From contig NW_026252170.1 of assembly GCF_025399195.1 (NCBI RefSeq), positions 1-64,000 of the forward strand: a stretch of DNA of 64,000 bases, given 5' to 3'. The notes beneath the pieces were generated by a model. The model was not told the origin of the DNA. It ran no database searches and saw only the letters and a program-made list of their open reading frames with translations. A program made the position numbers and the translations under genes. Position 1 is the stretch's first letter. The number at the start of each line of letters is the position of its first letter. The DNA comes from Umbelopsis ramanniana AG (taxonomy: Eukaryota > Mucoromycota > Umbelopsidomycetes > Umbelopsidales > Umbelopsidaceae). This document shows positions 45,447 to 56,300 of the stretch, piece by piece.

Positions 45447-46067
45447 TTAAGCGGACTTGCCAGCAACGAAAGTCTTGACGGTCTTAGCGAAGTTTTCACC
45501 TTGGGTTTCAGCAATGCTCAATTCCTTCTCGGAAGGTTGGCGGGAGCCATCACCGTTGGCAATGGTACCAGCACCGTAGGGAGATCCACCGATAACCTCA
45601 GAGTTGTCGAACATATGGGGGTTGGCGAAACCGAGGGGAACGTAAACCATACCGTGATGAGCGAAGTAGGTAATGGTGGTGAAAGCAGTGGTCTCTTGTC
45701 CACCGTGTTGGGCAGCAGTAGAGAAGAAGATACCAGTGAACTTGCCGGCCAAGGCACCAGATTGCCAAAGACTACCAGTGGAATCCAAGAAGGTCTTGAT
45801 TTGAGCGGGCATGGTACCGAAACGAGTGGGGATACCCCAGAGAATACCATCAGCGTTCTTCAAGTCATCGGCAGTGATGATAGGAACATCTTGCTTAGGA
45901 GGAGCATACATCTTGGTGAGGACTTCTTCAGGCAAAGTCTCGGCGATTTGGAAAATCTTGACGTCGACACCTTGGGATTCCAAACCCTTTTGCACAGCCT
46001 TGGCCATGGTGTAGATATGGCCGTAGGTGGAGTAGTAGACGATGTAGATGACAGGAGAAGGAGCCAT
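45447..46067 (-). CDS. Flavodoxin-like NAD(P)H:quinone oxidoreductase (WrbA/Pst2 type), copy A
   Basis: FMN-dependent two-electron quinone reductase that limits redox cycling. ATG 46067, single exon, 206 residues. MAPSPVIYIVYYSTYGHIYT is the flavodoxin phosphate-binding loop (YSxYGH). ILWGIPTRFGTMPAQIKTFL, TGSLWQSGALAGKFTGIFFS and TAAQHGGQETTAF supply the FMN isoalloxazine contacts typical of WrbA; HHGMVYVPLGFANP and GGSPYGAGTIANGDGSRQPS complete it. Length equals bacterial and yeast members. It lies head-to-head with a close paralogue (copy B, 46705-47573) but lacks the intron that copy B has after YGH. TATAAAAG lies about 55 bp upstream. Confidence 0.95.
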   Translation of the reverse strand: MAPSPVIYIVYYSTYGHIYTMAKAVQKGLESQGVDVKIFQIAETLPEEVLTKMYAPPKQDVPIITADDLKNADGILWGIPTRFGTMPAQIKTFLDSTGSLWQSGALAGKFTGIFFSTAAQHGGQETTAFTTITYFAHHGMVYVPLGFANPHMFDNSEVIGGSPYGAGTIANGDGSRQPSEKELSIAETQGENFAKTVKTFVAGKSA

Positions 46068-46120
46068 TGCTGTTATTGGTTGAGGATGAATTATGCTCCA
46101 CTAGGATTCAGAAAACGCAC

Positions 46121-46128
46121 CTTTTATA
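46121..46128 (-). promoter_or_regulatory. TATA box of quinone reductase copy A
   Basis: TATAAAAG on the minus strand, 54-61 bp upstream of ATG 46067. Confidence 0.5.
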
Positions 46129-46661
46129 CTCAAAAATTCATCGGACCACCAATTTTTTGGTCGGTGAAGGATTTGTCAGGCAGCCATTTCTTTTGATCGT
46201 AGCTGACTGGAAGCTTACTCAATCAATTTTAACCAGCGCTCCTGCCGCCAGCACTGTTGTCGCTACTCAATATTTCGTAAAATAAGTGGCTTCAAGGTAG
46301 TCCAGCCTCATTTCGGGCATGGTAAGTCTGGATGATAATGATGCCAAATGCAAGAGCACAAGCCTCTCAAAGAGCCTCATCTTCTGCAACGACATTAAAA
46401 CTTTGGTTTTGGATATCTATACATGTTTCGTACAAACTGAATCGAGAAGATCTCTTCTATTTTGTCTTGATATTACTTTGAAACATTATATAAACTCATT
46501 TATCTTGAGTTATACGATGTTATATGACCTTAGTCCACCAACAAGATATGCTGAACGTACCTTGGTTTAGGTTTCCGACGATTTCCAGGATTACAGATTT
46601 TCTTTGTCAACCTTGACAAATTGATTCCTCAGCAGCGTAGGAGTTTGAATAAATTTTCATT
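46129..46661. promoter_or_regulatory. Divergent promoter region of the quinone reductase pair
   Basis: The start codons are 637 bp apart, and each gene has its own TATA-like box close to its start. The middle is unremarkable AT-rich sequence; an 83-codon frame at 46319-46570 shows no domain. Shared stress-responsive control is plausible for this enzyme class but is not visible as a defined motif. Confidence 0.35.
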
Positions 46662-46668
46662 TATATAT
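46662..46668 (+). promoter_or_regulatory. TATA-like box of quinone reductase copy B
   Basis: TATATAT about 37 bp upstream of ATG 46705. Confidence 0.35.
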
Positions 46669-46704
46669 GCGTCTTAGCAAAAAGAAAAAAGACTTTCGGA
46701 AATC

Positions 46705-47573
46705 ATGTCTTCTCCTGTGATCTATATCGTCTATTATTCCACTTACGGCCACAGTAAGTATTAGGTTTTAATTTCTAGAAACGTCACATGCAACAAAAAG
46801 TTAACTGTAAATTGCTATTGCCAGTCTACACACTCGCTAAAGAGATTCAGCGAGGTTTGGTGGCCCAAGGTGCGGAAGTGAAGATCTTCCAAATCGCCGA
46901 GACTTTGCCTGAAGAGGTCCTCACCAAGATGTATGCTCCTCCTAAGCAAGATGTTCCTATCATCACTGCCGATGACTTGAAGAACGCTGATGGTATTCTC
47001 TGGGGTATCCCCACTCGTTTCGGTACCATGCCCGCTCAAATCAAGACCTTCTTGGATTCCACTGGTAGTCTTTGGCAATCTGGTGCCTTGGCCGGCAAGT
47101 TCACTGGTGTCTTTTTCTCTACTGCTGCTCAACACGGTGGACAAGAGACCACTGCACTCTCCACCATCACCTACTTCGCTCATCACGGTATGCCTTTTGT
47201 TCCTCTAGGCTTCGCACATGCTAACATGTTCGACAACTCTGAGGTTATCGGAAGCTCACCTTATGGTTCTGGTACTGTCGCTAACGGTGATGGATCCCGC
47301 CAACCTACCGAAAAGGAACTCGCCATCGTATATACTCAAGGCGAGAACTTCGCCAAGGTTGTGAAGACAATGAAGCAAGGTGCTGCTAATTTGGAGAAGC
47401 CTGAGGTTGACACTTTCAGTGAAGGCACTCGCGCCGATGTTACTGAGTCAGTTGAGACTAAAGAGGAACCTATTAAAACGGAAACACAGCCGGTTAAGCA
47501 GAACGTAGCCAAGAAGTCCGAAGTCAAGAAGGAAGAAAAGACCAAGTGGTGGAAAAAATTGCTCTGCATGTAA
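46705..47573 (+). CDS. Flavodoxin-like NAD(P)H:quinone oxidoreductase (WrbA/Pst2 type), copy B with C-terminal tail
   Basis: Exon 1 46705-46753 (MSSPVIYIVYYSTYGH), exon 2 46825-47573; 798 nt, giving 265 residues. The ~200-residue core is nearly identical to copy A (for example IFQIAETLPEEVLTKMYAPP, DGILWGIPTRFGTMPAQIKT), so the FMN-binding and quinone reductase role is the same. It differs by a ~60-residue Lys/Glu-rich extension (VETKEEPIKTETQPVKQNVA) ending KTKWWKKLLCM. The basic aromatic end with a cysteine could associate with membrane, perhaps by lipidation, but it is not a CaaX box since Cys is at position -2. Similar tails occur in some fungal Ycp4/Rfs1-type paralogues (recalled, unverified). 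Confidence 0.93.
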
Positions 47574-48010
47574 AACTTTATATACACTCATTCTAGTTAC
47601 CATTCTTTAAGGACATTATTTTGTTTTTTTTAATTACCATTCCATTTCATTACTACCTACATTAGTACCTACATATACTATATTTCTACAGAAGTTTGTA
47701 ATGTTTTGTATATTATCTACTTAGAACAGGAGCCTCATATAAAATCCGTCGCTTTGTTAGAACTGCAGCTGACTGAGATGAAAGACGCCGGAGTTTCAAT
47801 CCGAAAGCCTCGCGGTTTGATGTGCGGTGATGATGACGTTCATGCTGGAAGCCAGCGGGTAATTTTTTTTTTCGAGTGAGTCGGTAAAGCGCGACAAGTG
47901 AACCCATTACAAGCTTGTTAAACACCAGCACTTGTCAATCTTCTCTAAAGAACGTTGACATCTGTAACTTTTTCCCTAAGCAGTAACTAAACAACAATTT
48001 GCAATTTAAC
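47574..48010. promoter_or_regulatory. 3' flank of quinone reductase B and 5' flank of the MAPEG fusion
   Basis: About 440 bp between tandem genes. T-rich sequence after the first stop fits a 3' UTR. No extra gene is seen. Confidence 0.3.
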
Positions 48011-49345
48011 ATGACAGCGGATAGCCCACTTGCACGTCTTCGTCAATTTGCAGCACAGCATTTGCCTGAAGCGTTAGCTCCACGTGAACCCACCTTGAAA
48101 GAACGGGTTGAGAGCGTGGTAGAACAAGCCAAAGATCAAACAGTTGATACCTTATTGGATGCAGAACGAATTGGAAGCCAGGACGTTAAAAACTTCAAAC
48201 GCGCTGTCAATAACAAGTTCAATGAATTGAAAGGCGACACTAACGGCCAAAGAAGTGTGAACAATCTGCAAAGAGACGTCAATGCTGCGAAACAGCACGC
48301 TCAACATGCTGTAGAAGACGCTAAAAGACGCGCTGAGCGTGCCAAAAATCTTCTTCATCACGAGTATGACGACTTGGAGGAGGAAGACTCGGTCCATGAT
48401 GCAAAGGCCAAGGTTGCCGAGCAAGTCCAAGATGTCAAAGAAAAGTTAGGAGAATGGTGGACAAGCGCCAAGGGATCCATTGACACTGACGCGATAAAGC
48501 GCAAGTTGGAAGAAAGACAAGAAGAAGAAAGAGAAGAGCTTTTCTTGGCCAAAGGCGCCGAGCAACATGATATCGAAGATTTCAACGCAAGAGCCTTGCG
48601 AAATGAACATGGATTTGTGCAAGCTCCTCTTGTTCGACGAAGGAACTCGGCAACCCCTGATTCCAGCATGTCATTGTATGAACGAACGCAAAACTACTTG
48701 GACAGCAATCTCGAACGTCGCACGATTGGTGAAAATGTTCAATATGCCCCACTAAGTGGTATTTATGGTGGTGTCTTCCTCATCTACTTCCTTATCCTAG
48801 GCTTCAGACTCTGGAACCAGCGACGCAAGACCGATGTGTATGTGGGCGATGGTACTCTGGAGCGATATAGAGCAAGCAAAGAAGAAGCTAACGGATCTAA
48901 AGTTGGACATAGCCGTAAGTAAAACTTTTGAGAAAAAGATTGTCAGTTCTACAGGAGGTATTCTTGATCCATAACTTCATCCTCTCCTGGTCACTTAGAT
49001 ACCTTTGAAGCGCCTTCAGCCGAACAATATGAACAGGTAGCTCGCCTTGTCGACGCGTTCAACACGTTTACTACCACAGTACCAGTTGCGCTTTTGCTCA
49101 TTGGCATCATGGAGTTGAATGGGTATCCACGACATCTCCTTCACTACATACTCGGGTCGTTAGTCTTCGGCTCAGCCTTGGCCACTGAGTTTGGTGTACT
49201 TGCAAGTGATGGCTCCGACTTGGCTGCCCATGGACGACGCGAGGTTGGCCAGTTGGTCATGTGGGGTGTCATGGTGTTCACGGGAGTAAGCATGGTCGCC
49301 ATAGTTTGGGCCAAAGCTTTCCAGTTAGAACAATGGTTTCCCTAA
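48011..49345 (+). CDS. Coiled-coil protein fused to a MAPEG-like membrane domain
   Basis: Exons 48011-48914 and 48999-49345 sum to 1251 nt, giving 416 residues. Residues 1-240 are highly charged and helical with Ala/Lys/Glu heptads (DVNAAKQHAQHAVEDAKRRA, KLEERQEEEREELF), like amphipathic LEA/apolipoprotein-type segments. From about residue 245 comes a MAPEG-type bundle: SGIYGGVFLIYFLILGFRLW then NQRRKTDVYVGDG (the YecN-like R..RR.k...GDG). After the intron follow ARLVDAFNTFTTTVPVALLL, IGIMELNGYPRHLLHYILGS and two more helices ending EQWFP. MAPEG enzymes conjugate or reduce lipid substrates with glutathione; whether this one is active is unknown. The fusion is not one I know. Confidence 0.8.
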
Positions 49346-49698
49346 AGGAATTCTTCCTGTTTACAAAATTTCCTTCACTTTTTCTTTTCTTTTCTCTTTT
49401 GCTCTCTCTCTTTAATATATACAATGTGTGATTTTGCGTCAATATATTACTTCCAGAATCTTCCCCGTTATCATATGTTTTTTTTCCATTGGGGCGATTC
49501 AATCTGCGATAGCGGTTCCCCCATTCAAATTTCACGTGTGGTACCGTTACTTGAAAAGAAAAGCCACTGGACTACCAATACATTCATAAGGTTATTTCGT
49601 TGTCTTCAACAGAAGAGATTTTGATCCCTCGTGTCCTCAACTGACCACTCTTAACTCCGGACAAACCTCATTCGACAGCTCAATTCTCTTTAAACTCT
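49346..49698. promoter_or_regulatory. 5' flank of CHO2
   Basis: About 350 bp with a CT-rich stretch near 49380-49415 and CACGTG near 49533. No ORF is supported. Confidence 0.3.
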
Positions 49699-52600
49699 AT
49701 GAGCGAACTACGACAAAGGCATTTGGCGGAGTCTTCTGCACCTCCAAATGAATTGGACCAAACTCCAACAACTGATTCCGTAGACTGGAAGAAGGATAAG
49801 GAAGACACGCTATCATATGGAAAAACACCGGATGGTAAAGGTAGGAAGGAACATGAGAAATCAACATAGGAGTAGCGACATGGTAGGGTTAACCCTCTTC
49901 TTTACTGCATATGTTTTCTCAGTATTCCGAGTCCCTGTAACGCACGACATGCTGACAGCTGTATTGGATCCCCAATCCAGTAAAACATTTTTTGATCTGT
50001 TTACACTGGCTATCATGGGATTTGAGATTGGTCTGTTCTTCATACTGCCTAGTGGATTCCGTCGATACTTTTACATGGTTATTTTCATCTTTTGGCGTTT
50101 GTCTTATAACTTGGGGCTTGGTATTCTACTCAAGTACCAAAGCGAAGAACGTGGACTTGTCAACCTAGCCAAAAAATACAAAGTCTTTGATGCAAAGAAA
50201 AACCCCAAGATCCATGCTTGGTTGAAGCACCAGTTCACCAGAAAGATGGGGAAAGATTATGATTTTGAAGTAAGCACACTAATTCGAATACCCGACTCAC
50301 CCCATTGAAAAAATGGGTTCCGCTGCTTTTCTTCAGCTCACCAATATCCCACAGACCGCTCCAATTGAATTCAACACATGGCTTCTTTACAGACAGTTGG
50401 TTGATATCATTCTTATGAATGATTTCACATCCTATCTCTGCTTTGCTCTCTCATGGTTCAATGCTACTCCTAAAGTGACCTTCTTTCTGTCAGATCCACT
50501 AAGATGGATTGGTGGCCTGTTCTTGGTAGCCTTCAACATTTGGGTCAAGGTTGACGCACAGAGAGTCGTCAAGGATTTTGCTTGGTGTAAGTGCATGCAT
50601 ATCAATGTTTTGTCGAAGGGGATGATGTAGTAATGACGACCTTGATTCTTTTAGATTGGGGTGATTTCTTCTTCCTGATAGAGCAATCCCTTACATTCGA
50701 TGGTGTGTTTGAAATGGCTCCTCACCCTATGTACTCGGTTGGGTACATTGGTTATTATGGTTTATCTCTTATGTGCGCTAGCTACACTGTCCTCTATGTC
50801 AGCTTGTTTGCTCATGCTGCTCAATTTGCGTTTTTGATTTTCGTTGAGACTCCTCGTAAGTAGTAGATCAGGATTAGCTATCGTGGTACATATCTTTTTC
50901 AGAGCATATTCACTTATCACTCTTATGTTTTTAGATATTGAAAAGACATACAACCCCCCACCTGTTCCCACTCGTCGTTCGTCTTCTCCTAGCGAGAGTT
51001 CAGTCTCCGACACCGTGACAGAGACAGATGATGTTCCACAACATTTGGATCAAGCTGCCAACCGTGACTTCTATAACAACTACTTCCGTCGTGATTTGAT
51101 TGTGTTCAAGAACTTTGATATCTTCAGATCCACGGATTTCGCCTCCATTTTGGTCATGTTTTACGCTGCTTACATGCCTCTTTTCGCTATGAGTGGTAAT
51201 TCGGGCATTACATTTGCGATTGCTCAAGCTTTGCTATGGCGCGTGTTCCATTCGTACATCCTGGGTGCCTTACTCCATCGTCAGTCTACGGGCAAGTTCA
51301 TCACTCGTCATTTCCTCAAGTGGGGCGGTACCGTTCAGGATGCTTATAATAATTGGAAAAGGTAAATTCATAATGTTCAATAATGCAGCTTATTGTTGAT
51401 TCAAATCTCACTGAAATTTCCACTAGTATCTACAACTTGTCTCTGTGCATGACTTACATTACCTTCTTTATCGCCTGTTGGAAAATGTATACCTTGCCTG
51501 AAGATTGGACGTATGGTATGACTCTTCTCCGTCATACTCTGGGCTTCGTTTTCATTGGTTTCCACATTTGGACTTCTGTCTCAATTTATGAAGTGTTGGG
51601 TGACTTTGGATGGTTCTATGGTGATTTCTTCTTTGACGATAAGCCTATCGGTCTTGTTTACTCTGGAATTTATCGCTACCTCAACAACCCTGAGAAGATT
51701 ATGGGACATGCTGCCTTCTGGGGTATGACCTTGATGGCCAACAGTTGGATTATTTTCATCCTCGCTCTGTTCTCTCAGATTTCCAACTTTTTGTTCCTCA
51801 ATTACGTTGAAGGGTAATTTATCTGCAAGCATAGCCTTCAATGGTGTATATAGAACTGTTCTAATGATTTCCTTTTCATTTTAGTCCTCACATGAGAAAG
51901 CTTTATGGAGACCAGATTCGAAAGGAAGCTGGGTTAACAAAGACTCTTCGATCGGCTGCCGTTGCTTTGCCAAAGTCTATCCCAGACGAATTCCGCCAAG
52001 AAGTTACCAAGATGCTAAGGGACAAATCAGAAATCAAAGCTGCTTTGAGCACCACTAAAAGTGTTGAACGTATTGTCAAAGAAACTGTCGAAAAGGTTGA
52101 ACGCGTAGTGGAAGAAACAGCTGGTGCAGTTGGTGACATGGTGGAAGCCGCAAGACCTAAATTACAAGAAATGGTGGCTGATACCAAGATTTTACTTGAA
52201 AACTCTACCTCTAGGCTGTTGATTCCCAAAATAACCAACGACTTGGATGCATATGATCTGAGCAAGTATTCTATTGAATTCCACACCAATCAAGCTGACA
52301 ACATCAGTTTCACATTTGGCGAAGCTATCTCCTTGATATGGCACGCTCCTCCCAATCATGGTGCCAAGGATTGGATTGGTGTGTACAAGATTACTGCTAA
52401 CAAGAGCAAGCATGTTACAACCATCAGCTCCAAAGGACTTTGGACCTGGATCACTCCTCATTTGGCCGAAACTTTTGATAATGGCTCACCGATTCAATCT
52501 CCTCGACATACTGAAGGCACTGTCACATTTAGAGGTGATAGTTTGCCTTGGGAAATCGGAAGCTATGAATTCAGATACCATCATGATGGCAAGCATAACG

Positions 52601-53088
52601 TAATGGCTCGCAGTCGTCCATTCGACATTGTTGGTAAGTGATATACTATAAAAACACGACATTTACAAACAAATTGGCAAACAGACACTGACTTCATATT
52701 ATCATGTACAGCACCGGCGGCAGAAGCTAACAGCTTCGAAGCGCTACAGGAAGAAATACTGCACATCGTGAAGCATGCCCTAGGTGACAATCCTGATATA
52801 ATCCCACGGGACATCAACGAAGAGTATGTCTCCATGCCTGATGACAGCGCAAAAAGAGTTGTGTACGCCATCCGCATGATTTATGGTGTAGACTTTGCTT
52901 GGGAGGTGGTCGGCTCAGACAGATGTGTGGCCTCTCTTTCCAAGCGAGTCAACCAGGCTCTTCGTGCCCTCTCTCCATTTTCTGAGAGAACCAAACGGTT
53001 GTCCATAGCAAACAAGGTTAGCAGCACACTAGGCGGTTCGTCGCCGGATCGATGCTCGCCCGTGGCTCGTGTAGATGAGATGAACTAA
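49699..53088 (+). CDS. CHO2: Phosphatidylethanolamine N-methyltransferase
   Basis: ER enzyme that performs the first S-adenosylmethionine-dependent methylation of PE toward phosphatidylcholine. Eight exons (49699-49840, 49923-50269, 50337-50586, 50655-50855, 50935-51361, 51427-51813, 51885-52633, 52712-53088) sum to 2880 nt, giving 959 residues. The family start [19 protein letters not shown] appears only after splicing exons 1 and 2. [40 protein letters not shown] and two methyltransferase membrane modules are seen. The SAM/PE-binding ends are [20 protein letters not shown] and [21 protein letters not shown] cytosolic beta-rich domain ([20 protein letters not shown]) and C-terminal region complete the class II architecture. 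The intact reading frame across eight exons supports a functional gene. Confidence 0.96.
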
Positions 53089-53356
53089 AAGAAAGACGAC
53101 ACCGATCGTGAACCCATGCATATTTTACTTTAAGCAATGTCCTGCTACAACACACTGGTATATACAGAATTTTATCTTAAAACAAATAAAAAAAAAATTA
53201 GCAAAATAAATATCATCGAGAATGAGACGCCTGCGATTGTAATCGACCCGTAAATTTCTCATAAAAATCCCAAGTACGCAGTGTCGGCTTCAAAGAAGCT
53301 GAAAAGGTCCAGTCAAAAGGTCTCTTGCTGCTTTGGACGATCAACGAGGGGCCAAG
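53089..53356. promoter_or_regulatory. CHO2 3' flank and UBR1 promoter
   Basis: Only 268 bp lie between the tandem genes. An A-run at about 53190-53200 sits in the CHO2 3' flank. Confidence 0.3.
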
Positions 53357-56300
53357 ATGGAAGAACATTCGGCCAATCAGAATTCTTCTCCCTCTATTCT
53401 AAAGACTTATCTTAACGATACCCCCAATTTATTCGAATATGTTCTTAATAATGCTACACGAAGAGCTGTCCTGATTGAATGTTACCAATCGCTCTGGGGC
53501 CATAGCGAGGAATTCAAACGTACTTATTTTGTTCCGGATGACCAGGCTTTTGAAAAACTTATGGAAACCAATGGCTCCTCTTTGCTTGCACTCAATCGAT
53601 CAAAGCGAGATCTATCCAATGGCACAAATTCGTTACTCGAAACTTCAGAGATCGAAGCGGAATATCAGCCTTCACAGCGAGGGAAGCAATGCGGCCATGT
53701 CTTTCAAAAAGGCGAAACCGTATATCGCTGCAGGTATTTAGAAACATTCCAATTCCTTCATGGTTCAGTATAAGAACTGAGGGTAGACTATGATCCTTGT
53801 ACTCATAGTCTATTTGATTTGATTCAGGACATGCGGACTTGATGACACTTGTGTTTTTTGCTCTCGGTGCTTCCACTCAACAAATCATGAAGGACATGAT
53901 GTATCGTTTTCTGTTAGTCCAGGATCAGGAGGATGCTGTGATTGTGGTGATCCTGAGTCTTGGAAGTACGAGATTGACTGTGCTTACCATTCTCCTATGT
54001 CTCGACCTCCTGGTGAACCGTCCAGTTCAATACCCAATCCAAGACAGGAGAAAGCGGATATACCAAGTGAACTAAATCGGTCTTTGCATTCTACCATTGG
54101 TTCTGTACTAGATTTCATTCTTGAAACTTTTGCTTGTAGCCCTGAGGATAAGGTAACAACCGCCAACATTAACAGCGACAGTCAGTCCGTCCGATCCAAT
54201 GCCTTCTTTCGCGATTCGCAGAATATCAAGCTCTCTCTTTCGCATGCAATTCGCCCCTCTGTTTTTTCTCATGCTGAAGATAAAGATGAAGATGTCGCTA
54301 TGATGGAGATCGACGATCTCGACTTACCTGCTGATGAGGCAAAATCATCTTCCTCGTCAGAAATGTATGCTTGTATCCTTTGGAACGACGAAAGCCACTC
54401 TTACCCACAAGTTATAGACCAACTTGTATCTGCTGCTGGCTGTACTGAAGCCCAAGCTAAGGCTACAGCAGAGAATGTAAATCAATATGTAAGTTGATTC
54501 ATCGCTGATTCTTATGCGTGTACTAGCAGTTCTACACTAATGCACGAATCTTTAGGGAAGAGATATCATAAAATTGTCCACCAATGTCGACGAACTTCTC
54601 AATATAGCTACATCCCTGTCTACCATTGGATTGGCTGTAACTATTCGAACCGCACATGACACCTTTCGAGAGCAAGTTTGCACAATATTACTAGATTGGC
54701 TCAAGGACTTGGTCAGTGGACGACTGAAATGTTTTGATAGTGTAGAACAAGGAGATGCGATCCTTCGTGAGGTAGTTTGTGATGAATTATGCACACAATA
54801 CACTCTTCCACCGGACTTGGCCGTCCTCTCTTTACAACTTCGGCAAGGGAGAGGGAGTGATGATGAGAGTGAAGACGATCCCTCCGTAGATATGGACTTT
54901 GAGGATTCTAGAGTTCCACAAACGGCTATTGGAGGAGCTGGTACAGCTGGAGATGGTGTCGCTGCCTTTGATGGTTTGGACGTTCAACCAAGAGATTTAT
55001 GGACGATGCCCACCAATGCTCACAGAAGAAGACTTGCTGCAGCTGTTTCTACTGGTCCTGAAAGTGATTCTGATCATCAACACGACAATCATTCATCCAA
55101 CAGTGAATCTGCTGATCTCTCACGTCGACAGAGACAATCATCATCCTATTATCGAGCCAACAACAAACGTAATGCCCTTAAACGATATGACATTGCTGAT
55201 CTTAACTGGGACTATAACGCCTTACTGAACCAATACAACGAACTGGCTGAGGAAGAAGCCCTTGTTCACGATGAGATGTCCGCAAAAATATTCAAATCGA
55301 CAGCAGTGGGTAAAAAGGTAGCTGATGGAATTTTGAGTGGCTCAAAATTGCGACAAGAGTATGAAAGGAAGCTTCGACTGGATTATCTCATGCTGTTTGA
55401 CTTGCGGCTTTGGAAAGAAGTTCGTTTGGCTCTCCGCCAATTGTTCATATCTTCTTTGGCACCTCGTCCTGACTTCAAGAAGCAGATAGGCAAGTGAATA
55501 TAATTTTTTTAAAAACAAGTTTGGTATCAAATGGTATAGACTAACACATACAACAATACACATCAGCCATACGCCTCGCCAGAAACTACGTCACGCTTGC
55601 GGATGCTTTCTTGCTGCGCGACCGGGAACCAGAGAATTCTATTATCCTTTTCTCTGTCCAGCTCCTAACCGTACCCACTATTGCATCTTTGGTCGTCAAC
55701 GAATGTCATTTCCTTGGCCAGATTTGTTCCGTACTTTCCAGCTTTTTCTTGACCGATTGCGTGTCGCTACCCCTGATTACCGATAGCAAGCAAGGGTCGA
55801 TGCGAGTCAACTGTGAAGCAAGATCCTTCCGCAGCCGTCGCTACTTCAGTGCTTTCCACGACTTACGGTATATTATCAATACAGAATCAGTCAAAGAAAG
55901 CATCATTCGAGAGCCACTCTATCTTCGACAATACATTGGCCTCATTATCATGTTTCAAGACATGAATGCACTTGTCAGACAAGCAGATACCCATATTGAG
56001 TACGAGTCAGAAACATGGGTGAATGCCTTCAATGTTACGTTGCAAATAGCAAAGTGCTGTCGACAGTTCGCAGAATGCTACGCTGCGGTGGCTTCAGATA
56101 ATGAAGTTATGCGAGTTGAGAAATGCAAGGCTCTTGTTCGTGCTATTTTGAGGATATTCAAGGTGTTTAGCGACTGGGTAGCCACAGACACCGAAAATGA
56201 ATTGGCCGACAGTACTGAATTAGCCAAAGAACGGCTTCCACAGCCTCGTATCGCGGGTATACAAGAACAAGAATATCATAACCTTCAATTAAATGGTACT

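Noticed and set aside
45417-46196. 259-codon open frame antisense to quinone reductase copy A, with a similar one antisense to copy B (46815-47186)
   Set aside because: Both mirror the conserved reductase codons. The matching antisense peptides follow from sequence identity of the duplicates and codon bias, and no promoter or splice logic supports them.
47556-47573. CaaX prenylation box at the end of quinone reductase copy B
   Set aside because: The cysteine is the second-last residue (LLCM), not the fourth-last.
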